From NCBI GenBank assembly GCA_934662565.1, contig CAKUKI010000005.1:112934-176933 (forward strand): a stretch of DNA of 64,000 bases, read 5' to 3'. A model generated the notes under the pieces. The model searched no databases. It saw only the letters and a program-made list of their open reading frames with translations, and had not been told where the DNA came from. The translations under genes and the position numbers were made by a program. This stretch comes from an uncultured Elusimicrobiales bacterium (GTDB lineage: Bacteria; Elusimicrobiota; Elusimicrobia; Elusimicrobiales; Elusimicrobiaceae). Shown here piece by piece: positions 45,796-54,470 of the stretch; within the stretch, counting starts at the first letter, position 1, and the number at the start of each line of letters is the position of its first letter.

Positions 45796-46833
45796 ATGGC
45801 ATTTGAACGCTTCAAAAAATTAGATTTAGACCCGCTTATCGCAAAACAGCCCGCCACTCCGCGGGATTCCGCGCGCCAAATGGTGCTCCACCGCGATACG
45901 CACACCATTGAACACCGCATTTTCCGCGATATGCACGAATACCTAAACCCCGGCGATACTTTGGTAATTAATAATACCAAAGTGTTCCCCGCCAAATTAT
46001 TTGCGCACAAACCCACCGGGGGAAAAGTGGAAGTATTGCTCGTACGCCCGACGGTAAACAATCGCACGTGGGCAGTCCTCACGCGGGATTATAAAGAGGG
46101 GATTACGTTGGATTTTGGCGACGGCTTACTGGCTAAAGTGCTGGGCAAAACGGAAAATAACGAGGCCGTTTTGGAGTTTAATACGGATGACCTAATGCCC
46201 TTTTGCAACGCGCACGGCCTAATGCCCTTGCCGCAATACATAGAAAAAGCCCGCAAACATAGCGGCCTTTCCCCCAGTATTGCTACCGATAAAGAGCGCT
46301 ACCAAACCATTTATGCCAAATACAACGGCTCTATTGCCGCGCCGACGGCGGGTTTCCACTTTACGCCGGAACTGTTGCAAAAGCTGAAAGATAAAGGCGT
46401 AAATATCGCTTACATTACGTTGCATGTGGGTTGGGGCACGTTTAAGCCTTTGCGCGGGGAGCCGCAACAGCACCACATGTTAGCGGAACTGGGTGAAATT
46501 TCGCCCGAAACGGCAGAGATTGTAAACGCCACCCACGCCCGAGGAAAGCGGGTTTTTTCCGTTGGTACTACCAGCACCCGCACGCTGGAAAGTTTTACGG
46601 ACGAAAACCGCCACACGTCCGCCGGCAAAAAATGGACGGATTTGTTTATTTACCCCGGATACAAGTTTAAGGCCATTGATTGCCTGATTACTAACTTTCA
46701 CTTTCCGGATTCCACCCCGCTGTGCATGACCAGCGCATTTGCCGGAGAAGACTTTATCTATGAAGCCTACCTGCAAGCGGTGGAAAAGAAATACCGTTTC
46801 TACTCGTTTGGGGACAGTATGATGATTTTATAG
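45796..46833 (+). CDS. queA: S-adenosylmethionine:tRNA ribosyltransferase-isomerase QueA
   Basis: A 345-residue enzyme with family motifs: RDSARQMVLHRDTHTIEHRI, GDTLVINNTKVFPAKLFAHK, GKVEVLLVRP, YNGSIAAPTAGFHFTPELLQ, TLHVGWGTFKP, GTTSTRTLES and CLITNFHFPDSTPLCMTSAF. It converts preQ1 at position 34 of tRNA to epoxyqueuosine using SAM. The tgt gene 1.6 kb downstream provides the preceding step, so both queuosine enzymes are near each other but separated by a minus-strand pilin-like gene. GGAAG precedes the ATG. Confidence 0.96.
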   Translation: MAFERFKKLDLDPLIAKQPATPRDSARQMVLHRDTHTIEHRIFRDMHEYLNPGDTLVINNTKVFPAKLFAHKPTGGKVEVLLVRPTVNNRTWAVLTRDYKEGITLDFGDGLLAKVLGKTENNEAVLEFNTDDLMPFCNAHGLMPLPQYIEKARKHSGLSPSIATDKERYQTIYAKYNGSIAAPTAGFHFTPELLQKLKDKGVNIAYITLHVGWGTFKPLRGEPQQHHMLAELGEISPETAEIVNATHARGKRVFSVGTTSTRTLESFTDENRHTSAGKKWTDLFIYPGYKFKAIDCLITNFHFPDSTPLCMTSAFAGEDFIYEAYLQAVEKKYRFYSFGDSMMIL

Positions 46834-46853
46834 CGCGTTTTCCGCACACTTAC

Positions 46854-46885
46854 AAAACGCCTCGGCCCGCCGGCCGAGGCGTTTT
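46854..46885 (+). terminator. rho-independent terminator after queA
   Basis: CGCCTCGGCC/GGCCGAGGCG stem with a four-base loop, flanked by AAAA and TTTTT. Confidence 0.85.
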
Positions 46886-46924
46886 TATAGGTTGCGCTTT
46901 AGGTATATTTTCCAATAAATCACG

Positions 46925-46950
46925 AAGGGCCCCCTTGCGGGGGCCCTTTT
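46925..46950. terminator. second hairpin terminator, possibly bidirectional
   Basis: AAGGGCCCCC and GGGGGCCCTT with loop TTGC. TTTT follows on the plus strand; on the minus strand it lies 50 bases after the stop of the Cys-rich pilin gene. Confidence 0.7.
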
Positions 46951-47000
46951 CCAACCTTGTTTATTGGACAAGGAGGATACGTGAAAAACTGCTTAGATGT

Positions 47001-48257
47001 TTATTCGCACACCCACCTTATTACTTCTACATCTATACCATGGCCGGGGCAGTAGTCATTTACAGAGCATCCACCAAAAAACTCAGCGCCAATTTCACAT
47101 TCTCCAGAAGGAGCACTAGTAGAATATCCTCTGCACCCATCGTTGGCCTCAGGCTCATCACATAAAAAGCCCCGCACTACTTCCACACCATCTTGCACCC
47201 AAACACCTTTTTTATCTTCTTGGCCAGCAATTCTACATTCACCTTCAGAATTTACTTTCATGCCGGCAGGGCATTCACATTCACAAGTATATTGGTTCCA
47301 TTTTCCGGGGGTACTGCTTTTACTTTGTGGTGCTTCGCACTTGGCAGGCAAAAATACATCTTTAGGTTTGCAGGCTCCCACACACATATCATCTATTAAC
47401 TTCGTCCCTGCGGGGCAAGTACATGTGCAAGTGCTATAATTCCATATTCCCGGTTTTGCGTTTTCCAACAAGGGGTCTTCACAAAATTGCGCATTACTAT
47501 TATCACAAGTAGGGCATTCTTTATCCCAATTTCCAAGGGTCCACGCGCCGTTTACACACGCATAACTTTTCGTGCGTTTTGTAGTACCGTCGGAACATGT
47601 TTCTGTAATATTGGCCGGTTTGGCCGGACAATCCGGAAATTCCCCCAACACCCATTTATAATTGGTAGCGGCACTGCAAGAATAACTGGCTTTTACGGTG
47701 CCACAGGCACAATCTTTTACTTTGTCCGCAGGTTGGCTTCCTTCGCACGAAGGTGCCGGAGTGGGCGTTGGTTCCGGTGTGGGCGTCGGGTCCGGCGTGA
47801 TTTCTACAGTGCCGTCCGTACCGCCGCAGCCGGAAGACGGAAAAGTCAACCCGTCACAGCTGGGGTAATTTTTGTTTAATTTGGCACAATCCGCACCCGT
47901 ACAGCAAAAACTGCCATCATGATAAGACAACATTTTTAAGGTGTATTTGCCTTTGTTGCTGGTGGCGGAAATACCCTCCGCCTGTAAACTGTATTTATAG
48001 TTTTTGGTGTCGCTGGAAGAAATTACGTCCGCTAAATTATCAAATTTTAAGGTATAATTTTTATCCATGGCACAACGGCGCTCCTGCTCCGTGCGCACGG
48101 CAGACATCATTTCTTCGGCTTCCGTCACTTTCCGGTTTTCTATGACCCGATTAAATTTAGGAAGCGTGACGGCAGAAAGAACGCCTATTACAATAACCAC
48201 AATAAGCAGTTCTGTAAGCGTAAAAGCACGCTTATTTTTGTTTTGTTTTTTATTCAC
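47001..48257 (-). CDS. pilin-like protein with long Cys-rich modular C-terminus
   Basis: A 418-residue protein. I start at the GTG at 48257, which has GGGAGG just upstream; an in-frame TTG 21 bases earlier has none. The leader KKQNKNKRA precedes FTLTELLIVVIVIGVLSAVT and the pilin helix LPKFNRVIENRKV. The pilin part ends near residue 140. A Pro/Thr linker (TPDPTPTPEPTPTPAP) follows. The remaining 250 residues contain about 30 cysteines in repeated CxCxCPAG-like units (CTCTCPAGTKLIDDMC, CECECPAGMKVNSEGEC), resembling EGF-like or TIL-like knots. It may be a pilus-tip adhesin. Its promoter spacer contains a 12-base poly-A tract. Confidence 0.8.
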   Translation of the reverse strand: MNKKQNKNKRAFTLTELLIVVIVIGVLSAVTLPKFNRVIENRKVTEAEEMMSAVRTEQERRCAMDKNYTLKFDNLADVISSSDTKNYKYSLQAEGISATSNKGKYTLKMLSYHDGSFCCTGADCAKLNKNYPSCDGLTFPSSGCGGTDGTVEITPDPTPTPEPTPTPAPSCEGSQPADKVKDCACGTVKASYSCSAATNYKWVLGEFPDCPAKPANITETCSDGTTKRTKSYACVNGAWTLGNWDKECPTCDNSNAQFCEDPLLENAKPGIWNYSTCTCTCPAGTKLIDDMCVGACKPKDVFLPAKCEAPQSKSSTPGKWNQYTCECECPAGMKVNSEGECRIAGQEDKKGVWVQDGVEVVRGFLCDEPEANDGCRGYSTSAPSGECEIGAEFFGGCSVNDYCPGHGIDVEVIRWVCE

Positions 48258-48287
48258 ATACCCTCCCACAAGTCTCAAACTTAATCC

Positions 48288-48316
48288 ACTATATCAAAAA
48301 AAAAAAACAAAAGCAA
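48288..48316 (-). promoter_or_regulatory. putative promoter with poly-T spacer (phase-variation candidate)
   Basis: On the minus strand TTGCTT (48316-48311), a 17-base spacer that is almost all T, and TATAGT (48293-48288), about 30 bases before the GTG. A run of 12 identical bases lies within the spacer (48296-48307). Slippage there would change the -35/-10 distance. Confidence 0.5.
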
Positions 48317-48350
48317 GGCAGGTTAAGCGTAAACGCTAAACCCGCCTTGC
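48296..48350 (-). terminator. terminator-like hairpin upstream of the Cys-rich pilin gene
   Basis: GCAAGGCGGGTTTAGCG pairs with CGCTTAACCTGCCTTGC over 17 positions with two mismatches and a loop of four. TTTTG and twelve T follow on the minus strand. It would stop antisense transcription leaving the tgt region, and it overlaps the pilin promoter's -35. Confidence 0.65.
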
Positions 48351-48393
48351 AAGCGGGAAAAAAACTCCTTTTTGGGGCCCATCCCCCATATAT

Positions 48394-48401
48394 GCTAAAA
48401 T
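48394..48401 (+). promoter_or_regulatory. extended -10 promoter of tgt, likely leaderless
   Basis: Within TGCTAAAAT (48393-48401), the hexamer TAAAAT is at 48396-48401. The tgt ATG follows seven bases later and no ribosome binding site is present. TTGGGG lies 18 bases upstream as a poor -35. Confidence 0.6.
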
Positions 48402-48408
48402 AGAAAAT

Positions 48409-49575
48409 ATGACGCTTATTTCCCCTTTTAGAATTTTGAGCAAAGATACCCGCTCCAAAGCCCGCACCGGTGTTTTATATACCAAACACGGCGCGGTGCA
48501 TACTCCGGTTTTTATGCCGGTAGCCACGCAAGCTTGCGTAAAAGCCCTCACGGCCGACGACATCCGCGACGTGGGCGCCGAGTGTATTTTATCCAACACA
48601 TACCATTTATACTTGCGCCCCGGCACGAATACGCTTGAAAAAATGGGCGGACTACATAAATTTATGAATTGGAACGGCAGCATTTTAACGGACTCCGGCG
48701 GCTTTCAGGTTTACAGCCTCCCTAAGTTCCGCAAAATTAAAGAAGACGGCGTCACGTTCCAATCCCACCACGACGGCAGCAAACACTTGTTCACACCGGA
48801 AAATGTGATAGATTTTGAATCCCAAATCGGCTCGGACATTTGGACCATGCTGGACGTGTGCATTCATGCCAAAAACCCAACCAAGCACGAAGCCCGCGAG
48901 GCGCTGGATATTACCAAACGCTGGGCCGAACGCGCCGAGGCCGCCTACCATAAAAAAATAAGCCAACAAAACATTACCCCAAACGCAGACGGCTCCTTTA
49001 CGGTAGGCAACTCCCTGTTATTTGGCATTATTCAAGGCTCTATTTATCCGGACTTGCGCCGCGAAGCCGCCCAGCACATGGCCGCCTTGCGCACGCACGG
49101 CTACTGCATTGGCGGGCTTTCTTTAGGGGAAACTTTGGACCAAATGAACGCCGCCGTCAGCGCGGTGACGGACGTGCTGCCCGAAGGCAAACCGCGCTAT
49201 TTTATGGGCTTAGGCACACCGATAGAAATTTTGAACTCCATTGAACGCGGGGTGGATATGTTTGACTGCGTATGGCCCACCCGCGTAGCCCGCAACGGCC
49301 AAGCCATGACCAGCCAAGGCCGCCTGAACATTAAAAATGCGGAATTCCGCTTGCAAGATGCCCCTTTAGACCCCGAGTGTGACTGCTACACCTGCCGCCA
49401 CTACTCCCGCGCCTATGTAAGCCACCTGTTCCGCTCGGCCGAGCTGACCAGCCACCGCTTAATTTCCATACACAACATCCGCTTTTTAATCCGCTTAATG
49501 GAACGCGCCCGCGAGGCCATAAAAAACGGAACCTTCTTGGAATTAAAAGACGAAGTTATTTCCAAATACAAATAA
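48409..49575 (+). CDS. tgt: queuine/preQ1 tRNA-guanine transglycosylase
   Basis: A 388-residue enzyme. It has the N-terminal TPVFMPVATQACVKALT, the catalytic-region motifs LSNTYHLYLRPG and LTDSGGFQVYSLPKFRKI, FGIIQGSIYPDLRREAAQHM, GYCIGGLSLGE and GVDMFDCVWPTRVARNGQAM. The zinc site is CDCYTCRHYSRAYVSHL. It exchanges guanine 34 of tRNA Asp/Asn/His/Tyr for preQ1. queA upstream continues the pathway. The ATG seems to be at the very 5' end of its transcript. Confidence 0.96.
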   Translation: MTLISPFRILSKDTRSKARTGVLYTKHGAVHTPVFMPVATQACVKALTADDIRDVGAECILSNTYHLYLRPGTNTLEKMGGLHKFMNWNGSILTDSGGFQVYSLPKFRKIKEDGVTFQSHHDGSKHLFTPENVIDFESQIGSDIWTMLDVCIHAKNPTKHEAREALDITKRWAERAEAAYHKKISQQNITPNADGSFTVGNSLLFGIIQGSIYPDLRREAAQHMAALRTHGYCIGGLSLGETLDQMNAAVSAVTDVLPEGKPRYFMGLGTPIEILNSIERGVDMFDCVWPTRVARNGQAMTSQGRLNIKNAEFRLQDAPLDPECDCYTCRHYSRAYVSHLFRSAELTSHRLISIHNIRFLIRLMERAREAIKNGTFLELKDEVISKYK

Positions 49576-49590
49576 GTTTTACCGCACCCC

Positions 49591-49625
49591 AACCGCAGGA
49601 TTTTCCATAGTCCTGCGGTTTTTTA
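49591..49625 (+). terminator. rho-independent terminator after tgt
   Basis: AACCGCAGGA/TCCTGCGGTT stem with a ten-base loop, followed by TTTT. Confidence 0.85.
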
Positions 49626-49647
49626 TGGCTTACGGCCCTTTTTAGCC

Positions 49648-49676
49648 AAAAAAATACCGGCCCCAAAAGAGGCCGG
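49648..49676 (-). terminator. rho-independent terminator of the 151-residue pilin gene
   Basis: On the minus strand CCGGCCTC and GGGGCCGG pair (one wobble) around TTTT, followed by TATTTTTTT. Confidence 0.85.
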
Positions 49677-49698
49677 CCCTTATTAAAAAGGTTTTTCC

Positions 49699-50154
49699 CT
49701 AGCAGACTTTCTTTTTCAGGCCCGATAAGGTTAAAAATTCATCACAACCCGCGCCGGTACAGCTCCAGCACATGCGGTACGGGGAAGAAAAAACTTTTAG
49801 CTGCACCGTCACATTGGGAAAGCGCTTTGTGTTGGTAGCTTGCGCCACACAATCTTTAGTAGTGGCCCCCGCCACCAGCGAAAAGTGCCACTTGCCGTCA
49901 TTGTTGTCCGCCGTTTTGTTTTCCGCCGGAATATTTACGTCTAATTTGCTTAAATCGTTTCCGGCAGGCGTACAGGTTTTGAAGGTGGTTAAGTACATCT
50001 GCTGGGCATCCGAAATAGCTTTTAACATAACGGTTGCCTCCGCCGTACGGGATTTTTTAACAGCGCTTTCATACTGCGGCAGCGCCACGGCGGACAAAAT
50101 GCCGATAATCAGCACCACCACCATTAATTCAATAAGCGTAAAACCTTTATTCAT
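49699..50154 (-). CDS. type IV pilin-like protein
   Basis: A 151-residue prepilin with a very short leader (MNKG) and mature start FTLIELMVVVLIIGILSAVA followed by LPQYESAVKKSRTAEATVML. The C-terminal domain has six cysteines, including a CWSCTGAGC cluster and a terminal KKKVC, so more than one disulfide is likely. GGAG lies seven bases before the ATG. TATACT with an upstream TGC (50195-50187) is a good extended -10, and a terminator follows the gene. It is thus a single-gene unit, placed between tgt and hydF. Confidence 0.88.
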   Translation of the reverse strand: MNKGFTLIELMVVVLIIGILSAVALPQYESAVKKSRTAEATVMLKAISDAQQMYLTTFKTCTPAGNDLSKLDVNIPAENKTADNNDGKWHFSLVAGATTKDCVAQATNTKRFPNVTVQLKVFSSPYRMCWSCTGAGCDEFLTLSGLKKKVC

Positions 50155-50211
50155 AATTTCTCCTTTTGGGGTAATTCCCTATTAAAAGTATAGCACAATT
50201 TTTTATTAATT

Positions 50212-51372
50212 CTAGTGGAAAATTTCCGTCACGCGCTTAAAAATGCCATTACAATACGCTAACGTCATTCCGTAATTGCTAACCGCCACCCCGCTTTTTT
50301 GCAAACTTTCCACACGGCGCAAAATTTGGCGGCGCGTCACCATACACCCCCCGCACTGGATAGCCAATTTATACGTGTCCAAGGCTTCGGGCAACGGGTC
50401 CAAATTTGCCAGTACCGTAAACTCCAGCCGCTTGCCTGTATATTTGCGCAGCAAGGCCGGTATTTTAGTGCGGCCGATATCGTCACACAAATTCACACTG
50501 TGGGAACAAGACTCCATAATCAGTATCTTATCCCCGTCCTGTAAATTATCAATGGTTTTTGTGCCCGCTAAAAAGGTCTTAAAATCCCCTTTCATACGGG
50601 AAAACAAAATGCTAAAACTGGTTAGCGGTATTTGGGGCGGAACCACCGCGCTGACTTGCTTAAACGCTTGGGAATCCGTCACCACCAACTGCGGGGTATG
50701 GTTTTTTAACCAAGCGGCCAACTCTGTATCTTTTAAGCACACCGCCACCGCGCCGATATCCAACAAATTGCGTATGGTTTGCACTTGCGGCAAAATCAGG
50801 CGGCCCTCCGGCGCAGAAGCATCTATGGGAATAACCAACACCACTTGGTCCCCAGCGCGCACCACGTCATCCAGCAACATACTGGGCGCATAAGCACTGG
50901 CGGGTAAATGTTTTTGAATGGCCGCCAGCAACGGCCCCAACTGCGGCGCTTGGCAGGAAAACTCCACCGTATCCACCCCATCCACCGGAGCCGGCGGGTA
51001 CAAATCACTTTTATTATGCACAAAGAAAAACGCAATCTGCCGCGCTTTACACATTTGCATCAAGGCACGGTCGCAATCGTCCAGCGCGCCCGTAAAAACC
51101 AAAATAGCCAAATCCACCTGTTCCAGCACTGCTTGCGTGCGGCTTACCCGTTGGACCCCCAAAGCGGAAGTATCATCTAACCCCGCGGTGTCAATTAAGG
51201 TGACGGGCCCAATACCCAAAATTTCAATAATTTTTTTAACGGGGTCCGTGGTGGTTCCGGCATGCTGCGCCACGACGGAAACTTGCTGCCCCGTCAAGGC
51301 GTTAATCAACGAGCTTTTGCCCGCGTTCATTTTACCGAAAATGCCGATATGCGGCCTATTTACTTGTACCAT
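50212..51372 (-). CDS. hydF: [FeFe]-hydrogenase maturation GTPase HydF
   Basis: A 386-residue protein. The N-terminal Era-like GTPase domain has Walker A GIFGKMNAGKSSLINALTGQ, switch AGTTTDPVKK, the DTAGLDD motif and HNKSDL. The C-terminal domain has the HydF cluster-binding motifs: ESCSHSVNLCDDIGR and CGGCMVTRRQILRRVE, plus the family ending GVAVSNYGMTLAYCNGIFKR. HydF is the scaffold on which HydE and HydG build the di-iron site of [FeFe] hydrogenase. The usual His before the CxxC is Gln here (IQCGGC). A TATAAT lies six bases before the ATG and there is no ribosome binding site. Confidence 0.93.
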   Translation of the reverse strand: MVQVNRPHIGIFGKMNAGKSSLINALTGQQVSVVAQHAGTTTDPVKKIIEILGIGPVTLIDTAGLDDTSALGVQRVSRTQAVLEQVDLAILVFTGALDDCDRALMQMCKARQIAFFFVHNKSDLYPPAPVDGVDTVEFSCQAPQLGPLLAAIQKHLPASAYAPSMLLDDVVRAGDQVVLVIPIDASAPEGRLILPQVQTIRNLLDIGAVAVCLKDTELAAWLKNHTPQLVVTDSQAFKQVSAVVPPQIPLTSFSILFSRMKGDFKTFLAGTKTIDNLQDGDKILIMESCSHSVNLCDDIGRTKIPALLRKYTGKRLEFTVLANLDPLPEALDTYKLAIQCGGCMVTRRQILRRVESLQKSGVAVSNYGMTLAYCNGIFKRVTEIFH

Positions 51373-51378
51373 AGTAAA

Positions 51379-51384
51379 ATTATA
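51379..51384 (-). promoter_or_regulatory. -10 element of hydF, likely leaderless
   Basis: A perfect TATAAT on the minus strand, with six bases between it and the hydF ATG. No -35 of quality is seen 16-18 bases further up. Confidence 0.5.
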
Positions 51385-51575
51385 TATAAAAAACCAGCCG
51401 GAAGGGGTGAGGGTTTTAAGCGGCGTTTTTTTCGTTCCTTCAGGCGAACGATTTTTTTGCCGGAAAACCGTTCTAAAAGGTATTTTTCAAAGCGGGCACA
51501 AAACGCACCCGTATTTTACAGGCTCCAATAAAGTATAATAGAATAGAAGCATACCTTACGAGTACAAGGAATTAT

Positions 51576-52589
51576 ATGACCAACGATTTTAACACTTATC
51601 TGAAAGACCGCGCCAAACTGGTGGAAAAGAATTTGGCTAAATATGTGGGGAAAATTGAAAATTCGCCCAAAGTTTTAACAGATTCCATGGCCTATTCTTT
51701 GCAAGCGGGCGGCAAACGCGTGCGCCCTATTTTGCTAATGGCCACGGCGGAGGCTTTTGGTAAAAAAGCGGCTGATGTAATGCCCGCCGCCTGTGCGGTG
51801 GAAATGCTGCATACTTATTCCCTCATTCACGACGATTTACCTTGTATGGATAACGACTCTCTGCGCCGCGGCAAACCCACCAACCACAAAGTGTTTGGGG
51901 ACGATTTAGCCCTGCTGGCCGGAGATGCTTTATTAACTTATGTGTTTGAAGTTTTCGCCCAGAACGGCAAGGTAAAAGCCGTCGGGGCGGAAAACACCCT
52001 AAACGCCCTTTTACATTTTGCCAACTGCGCCGGAGCCTCCGGCATGGTGGGCGGCCAAACGGCCGACGTATACGCCGAAGGCATGGGCGCGGCGGATGCC
52101 GTCAGCACGCGGGCGGAAAAACTCAAAAAAGAATCCAAACCGCTGGCCGATAAATCTTTGCATTATTTTATGCTCCCCTCCACGGTAAAAGAAACCACGC
52201 CGGAAACTATTTTGAACTACATTCACGCCAACAAAACGGGTGCGTTAATCCGCGGCAGTGTGGAAGCAGGCGCCCTGCTGGCCGGTGTAAAAGGCAAAGA
52301 CTTAACCCTCATTAAAAAATATGCCAACTGCATTGGGTTGGTCTTCCAAATTGTAGATGATATTTTAGACGTGACGGCCACCGCCAAACAGTTAGGTAAA
52401 TCCAATAGTGATAAAGAAAACGGCAAATTAACTTTCGTCAGCCTGTATGGGTTGGAAGGCAGCCGCAAACACGCCCAACTGTTAATTGCCAATGCCCAAA
52501 AAGCGTTGGACGGCTTAAAAAATGTAAAAAAGAAAAACCTGTGGCCGCTATATGCCATGGCGGATTTTTTCAAAACCCGCACTTATTAA
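51576..52589 (+). CDS. ispA: polyprenyl (farnesyl/geranylgeranyl) diphosphate synthase
   Basis: A 337-residue trans-prenyltransferase. First Asp-rich motif DDLPCMDND in SLIHDDLPCMDNDSLRRGKP, second QIVDDILDVT, with GGKRVRPILL near the N-terminus and KTGALIRGSVEAGALLAG in the middle. The two residues between the first-motif acidics (DDLPCMD) place it with bacterial FPP/GPP synthases. The product length cannot be read from sequence alone. It is 15 bases upstream of dxs, a common pairing that supplies isoprenoid precursors. A TATAAT near 51533 and an AAGGA before the ATG are seen. It is about 40 residues longer than typical IspA. Confidence 0.92.
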   Translation: MTNDFNTYLKDRAKLVEKNLAKYVGKIENSPKVLTDSMAYSLQAGGKRVRPILLMATAEAFGKKAADVMPAACAVEMLHTYSLIHDDLPCMDNDSLRRGKPTNHKVFGDDLALLAGDALLTYVFEVFAQNGKVKAVGAENTLNALLHFANCAGASGMVGGQTADVYAEGMGAADAVSTRAEKLKKESKPLADKSLHYFMLPSTVKETTPETILNYIHANKTGALIRGSVEAGALLAGVKGKDLTLIKKYANCIGLVFQIVDDILDVTATAKQLGKSNSDKENGKLTFVSLYGLEGSRKHAQLLIANAQKALDGLKNVKKKNLWPLYAMADFFKTRTY

Positions 52590-52604
52590 TTCAAGGGGTT
52601 CGTC

Positions 52605-54461
52605 ATGAAAGTTTTGCCCAGTATCCAAAGCCCAAAAGATTTACGCCTGATTAAAAAGGAACTCTTGCCCACCCTGTGCCAAGAATTGCGCGACACGATT
52701 ATTTCCACCGTCAGCAAAAACGGCGGGCATTTAGGTTCCAGCTTGGGCGCGGTAGAAATTATTACCGCCCTGCATTATGTATTTAACACCCCGCAAGACA
52801 AAATTGTGTTTGATACCGGCCACCAAGCCTATGCGCACAAACTGCTTACGGGCCGCCAAGCCGCGTTTGAACATATCCGCCAAAAGGGTGGGATTAGCGG
52901 GTTCCCCAAACGCTACGAAAGCGAATACGACTCCTTTGGGGTGGGGCATGCGTCCACGGCGCTTTCCGCCGCACTGGGTATGGCGATTGCACGGGACCAA
53001 AAAAAGGAAAATTCCAAAGTGATTGCCATTGTGGGCGACGGCTGTTTAACGGGCGGCATGGCTTATGAAGCCTTGCAAAATGCCGGCCTGTTGGCTACAG
53101 ATATGCTGGTTATTTTGAACGATAACCAAATGTTCATTTCCCAGCGGGTAGGCGCTTTGGGTAAATTTTTAACCAAACTGCTCACCAAACAATACGTTCA
53201 ACTGGCCGAGGAAAAAGCCACCAATTTCTTAAAACGCTTTGATGACCTAGGCAACAACGCCGCCAAACTGGCCAAAAAAGCACGCGCCATTTTATTCCCC
53301 GGTACAATTTTTGAAGAAATGGGGTTCCGCTACTTCGGCCCGGTAAACGGGAACAATATTGAAGAGCTGATAGAGGTTTTGGAAAGCGTAAAAGACGTAA
53401 AAGGCCCGGTGATGTTGCACGTTGTCACTAAAAAAGGCAAAGGCTACAAACCGGCCGAGGAAAAGCCAACCAAATTCCACGGTATCGGCATTTTTGATGT
53501 GGAAACCGGCGACACGATTGGCAAAGCCAACGGCATTACTTTTACGCAGGCGTTTTCTCAAGCGCTGGTAAAACTGGGCGAAAAGGATACCACCGTCAAC
53601 GCCATTACCGCCGCCATGCCGGAAGGCACGGGGTTAGACGCGTTTAGGGATAAATTCCCCACCCGCTATTTTGACGTAGGGATTGCCGAAGAACACGGCG
53701 CCACCTTTGCCGCGGGGCTAGCCGCCTGCGGGTTAAAGCCGGTGTTTGCGCTGTATTCCTCGTTTGCGCAACGCTGCTACGACCAAATTTTACATGATGT
53801 GGCGTTGCAAAAACTGCCGGTCGTTTTTGCGCTGGACCGCGCCGGAGTGGTGGGCGAAGACGGCCCTACCCACCATGGGGTTTTTGATTTAAGTTTTCTA
53901 CGCAGCGTACCGGACCTGATTTTAGCCGCACCGGCAGACGAAAATGAACTGCAACACATGCTTAAAACCGGGCTCTATTGCGGGAGGCCGTTTGTTCTGC
54001 GCTATCCGCGCGGAGCCGGTTTTGGGGTGGAAATGGATGCGGAAATGAAAACCTTGGACATCGGCAAAGGCGTGTGGCTTAAAAAAGGGAAAGATTTAAC
54101 TATTGCCGCCATTGGCAACCGGGTTCACCCGGCGTTGCAAGCGGCCCAAGCGCTTGAAAAACAGGGTATTTCCTGCGGGGTGATTAATATGCGCTTTGCC
54201 AAACCGCTGGACACCCAAATTTTGGATGAAGCGCTCCAAGTTTCCTCCCGTTTGGTGACGGTAGAAGACAACGCACTCATTGGCGGCTTTGGGGCGGCCG
54301 TGGCCGAATATCTGGCCGATAAAGGAACCCCGTTCCATTTACTGCGTCTGGGTATACCGGACCAATTTGTGGAACATGCCAAATCCGCCCAGTTATATGA
54401 ACAGCTGGGCCTAAGCGCACAACAGATTGAGCAACGCATATTAAATTGGAAACACAAGTGA
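52605..54461 (+). CDS. dxs: 1-deoxy-D-xylulose-5-phosphate synthase
   Basis: A 618-residue thiamine diphosphate enzyme. Motifs include GGHLGSSLGAVEIITALHYV, TGHQAYAHKLLTGR, GFPKRYESEYDSFGVGHAST, the ThDP site GDGCLTGGMAYEAL with downstream NDNQM, EEHGATFAAGLAACGLKPVF and DRAGVVGEDGPTHHG. It makes DXP from pyruvate and glyceraldehyde phosphate, the first step of the MEP isoprenoid pathway. The ispA-like gene is immediately upstream and a LOG family gene follows nine bases after its stop. Confidence 0.96.
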   Translation: MKVLPSIQSPKDLRLIKKELLPTLCQELRDTIISTVSKNGGHLGSSLGAVEIITALHYVFNTPQDKIVFDTGHQAYAHKLLTGRQAAFEHIRQKGGISGFPKRYESEYDSFGVGHASTALSAALGMAIARDQKKENSKVIAIVGDGCLTGGMAYEALQNAGLLATDMLVILNDNQMFISQRVGALGKFLTKLLTKQYVQLAEEKATNFLKRFDDLGNNAAKLAKKARAILFPGTIFEEMGFRYFGPVNGNNIEELIEVLESVKDVKGPVMLHVVTKKGKGYKPAEEKPTKFHGIGIFDVETGDTIGKANGITFTQAFSQALVKLGEKDTTVNAITAAMPEGTGLDAFRDKFPTRYFDVGIAEEHGATFAAGLAACGLKPVFALYSSFAQRCYDQILHDVALQKLPVVFALDRAGVVGEDGPTHHGVFDLSFLRSVPDLILAAPADENELQHMLKTGLYCGRPFVLRYPRGAGFGVEMDAEMKTLDIGKGVWLKKGKDLTIAAIGNRVHPALQAAQALEKQGISCGVINMRFAKPLDTQILDEALQVSSRLVTVEDNALIGGFGAAVAEYLADKGTPFHLLRLGIPDQFVEHAKSAQLYEQLGLSAQQIEQRILNWKHK

Positions 54462-54470
54462 GGTATTCCC

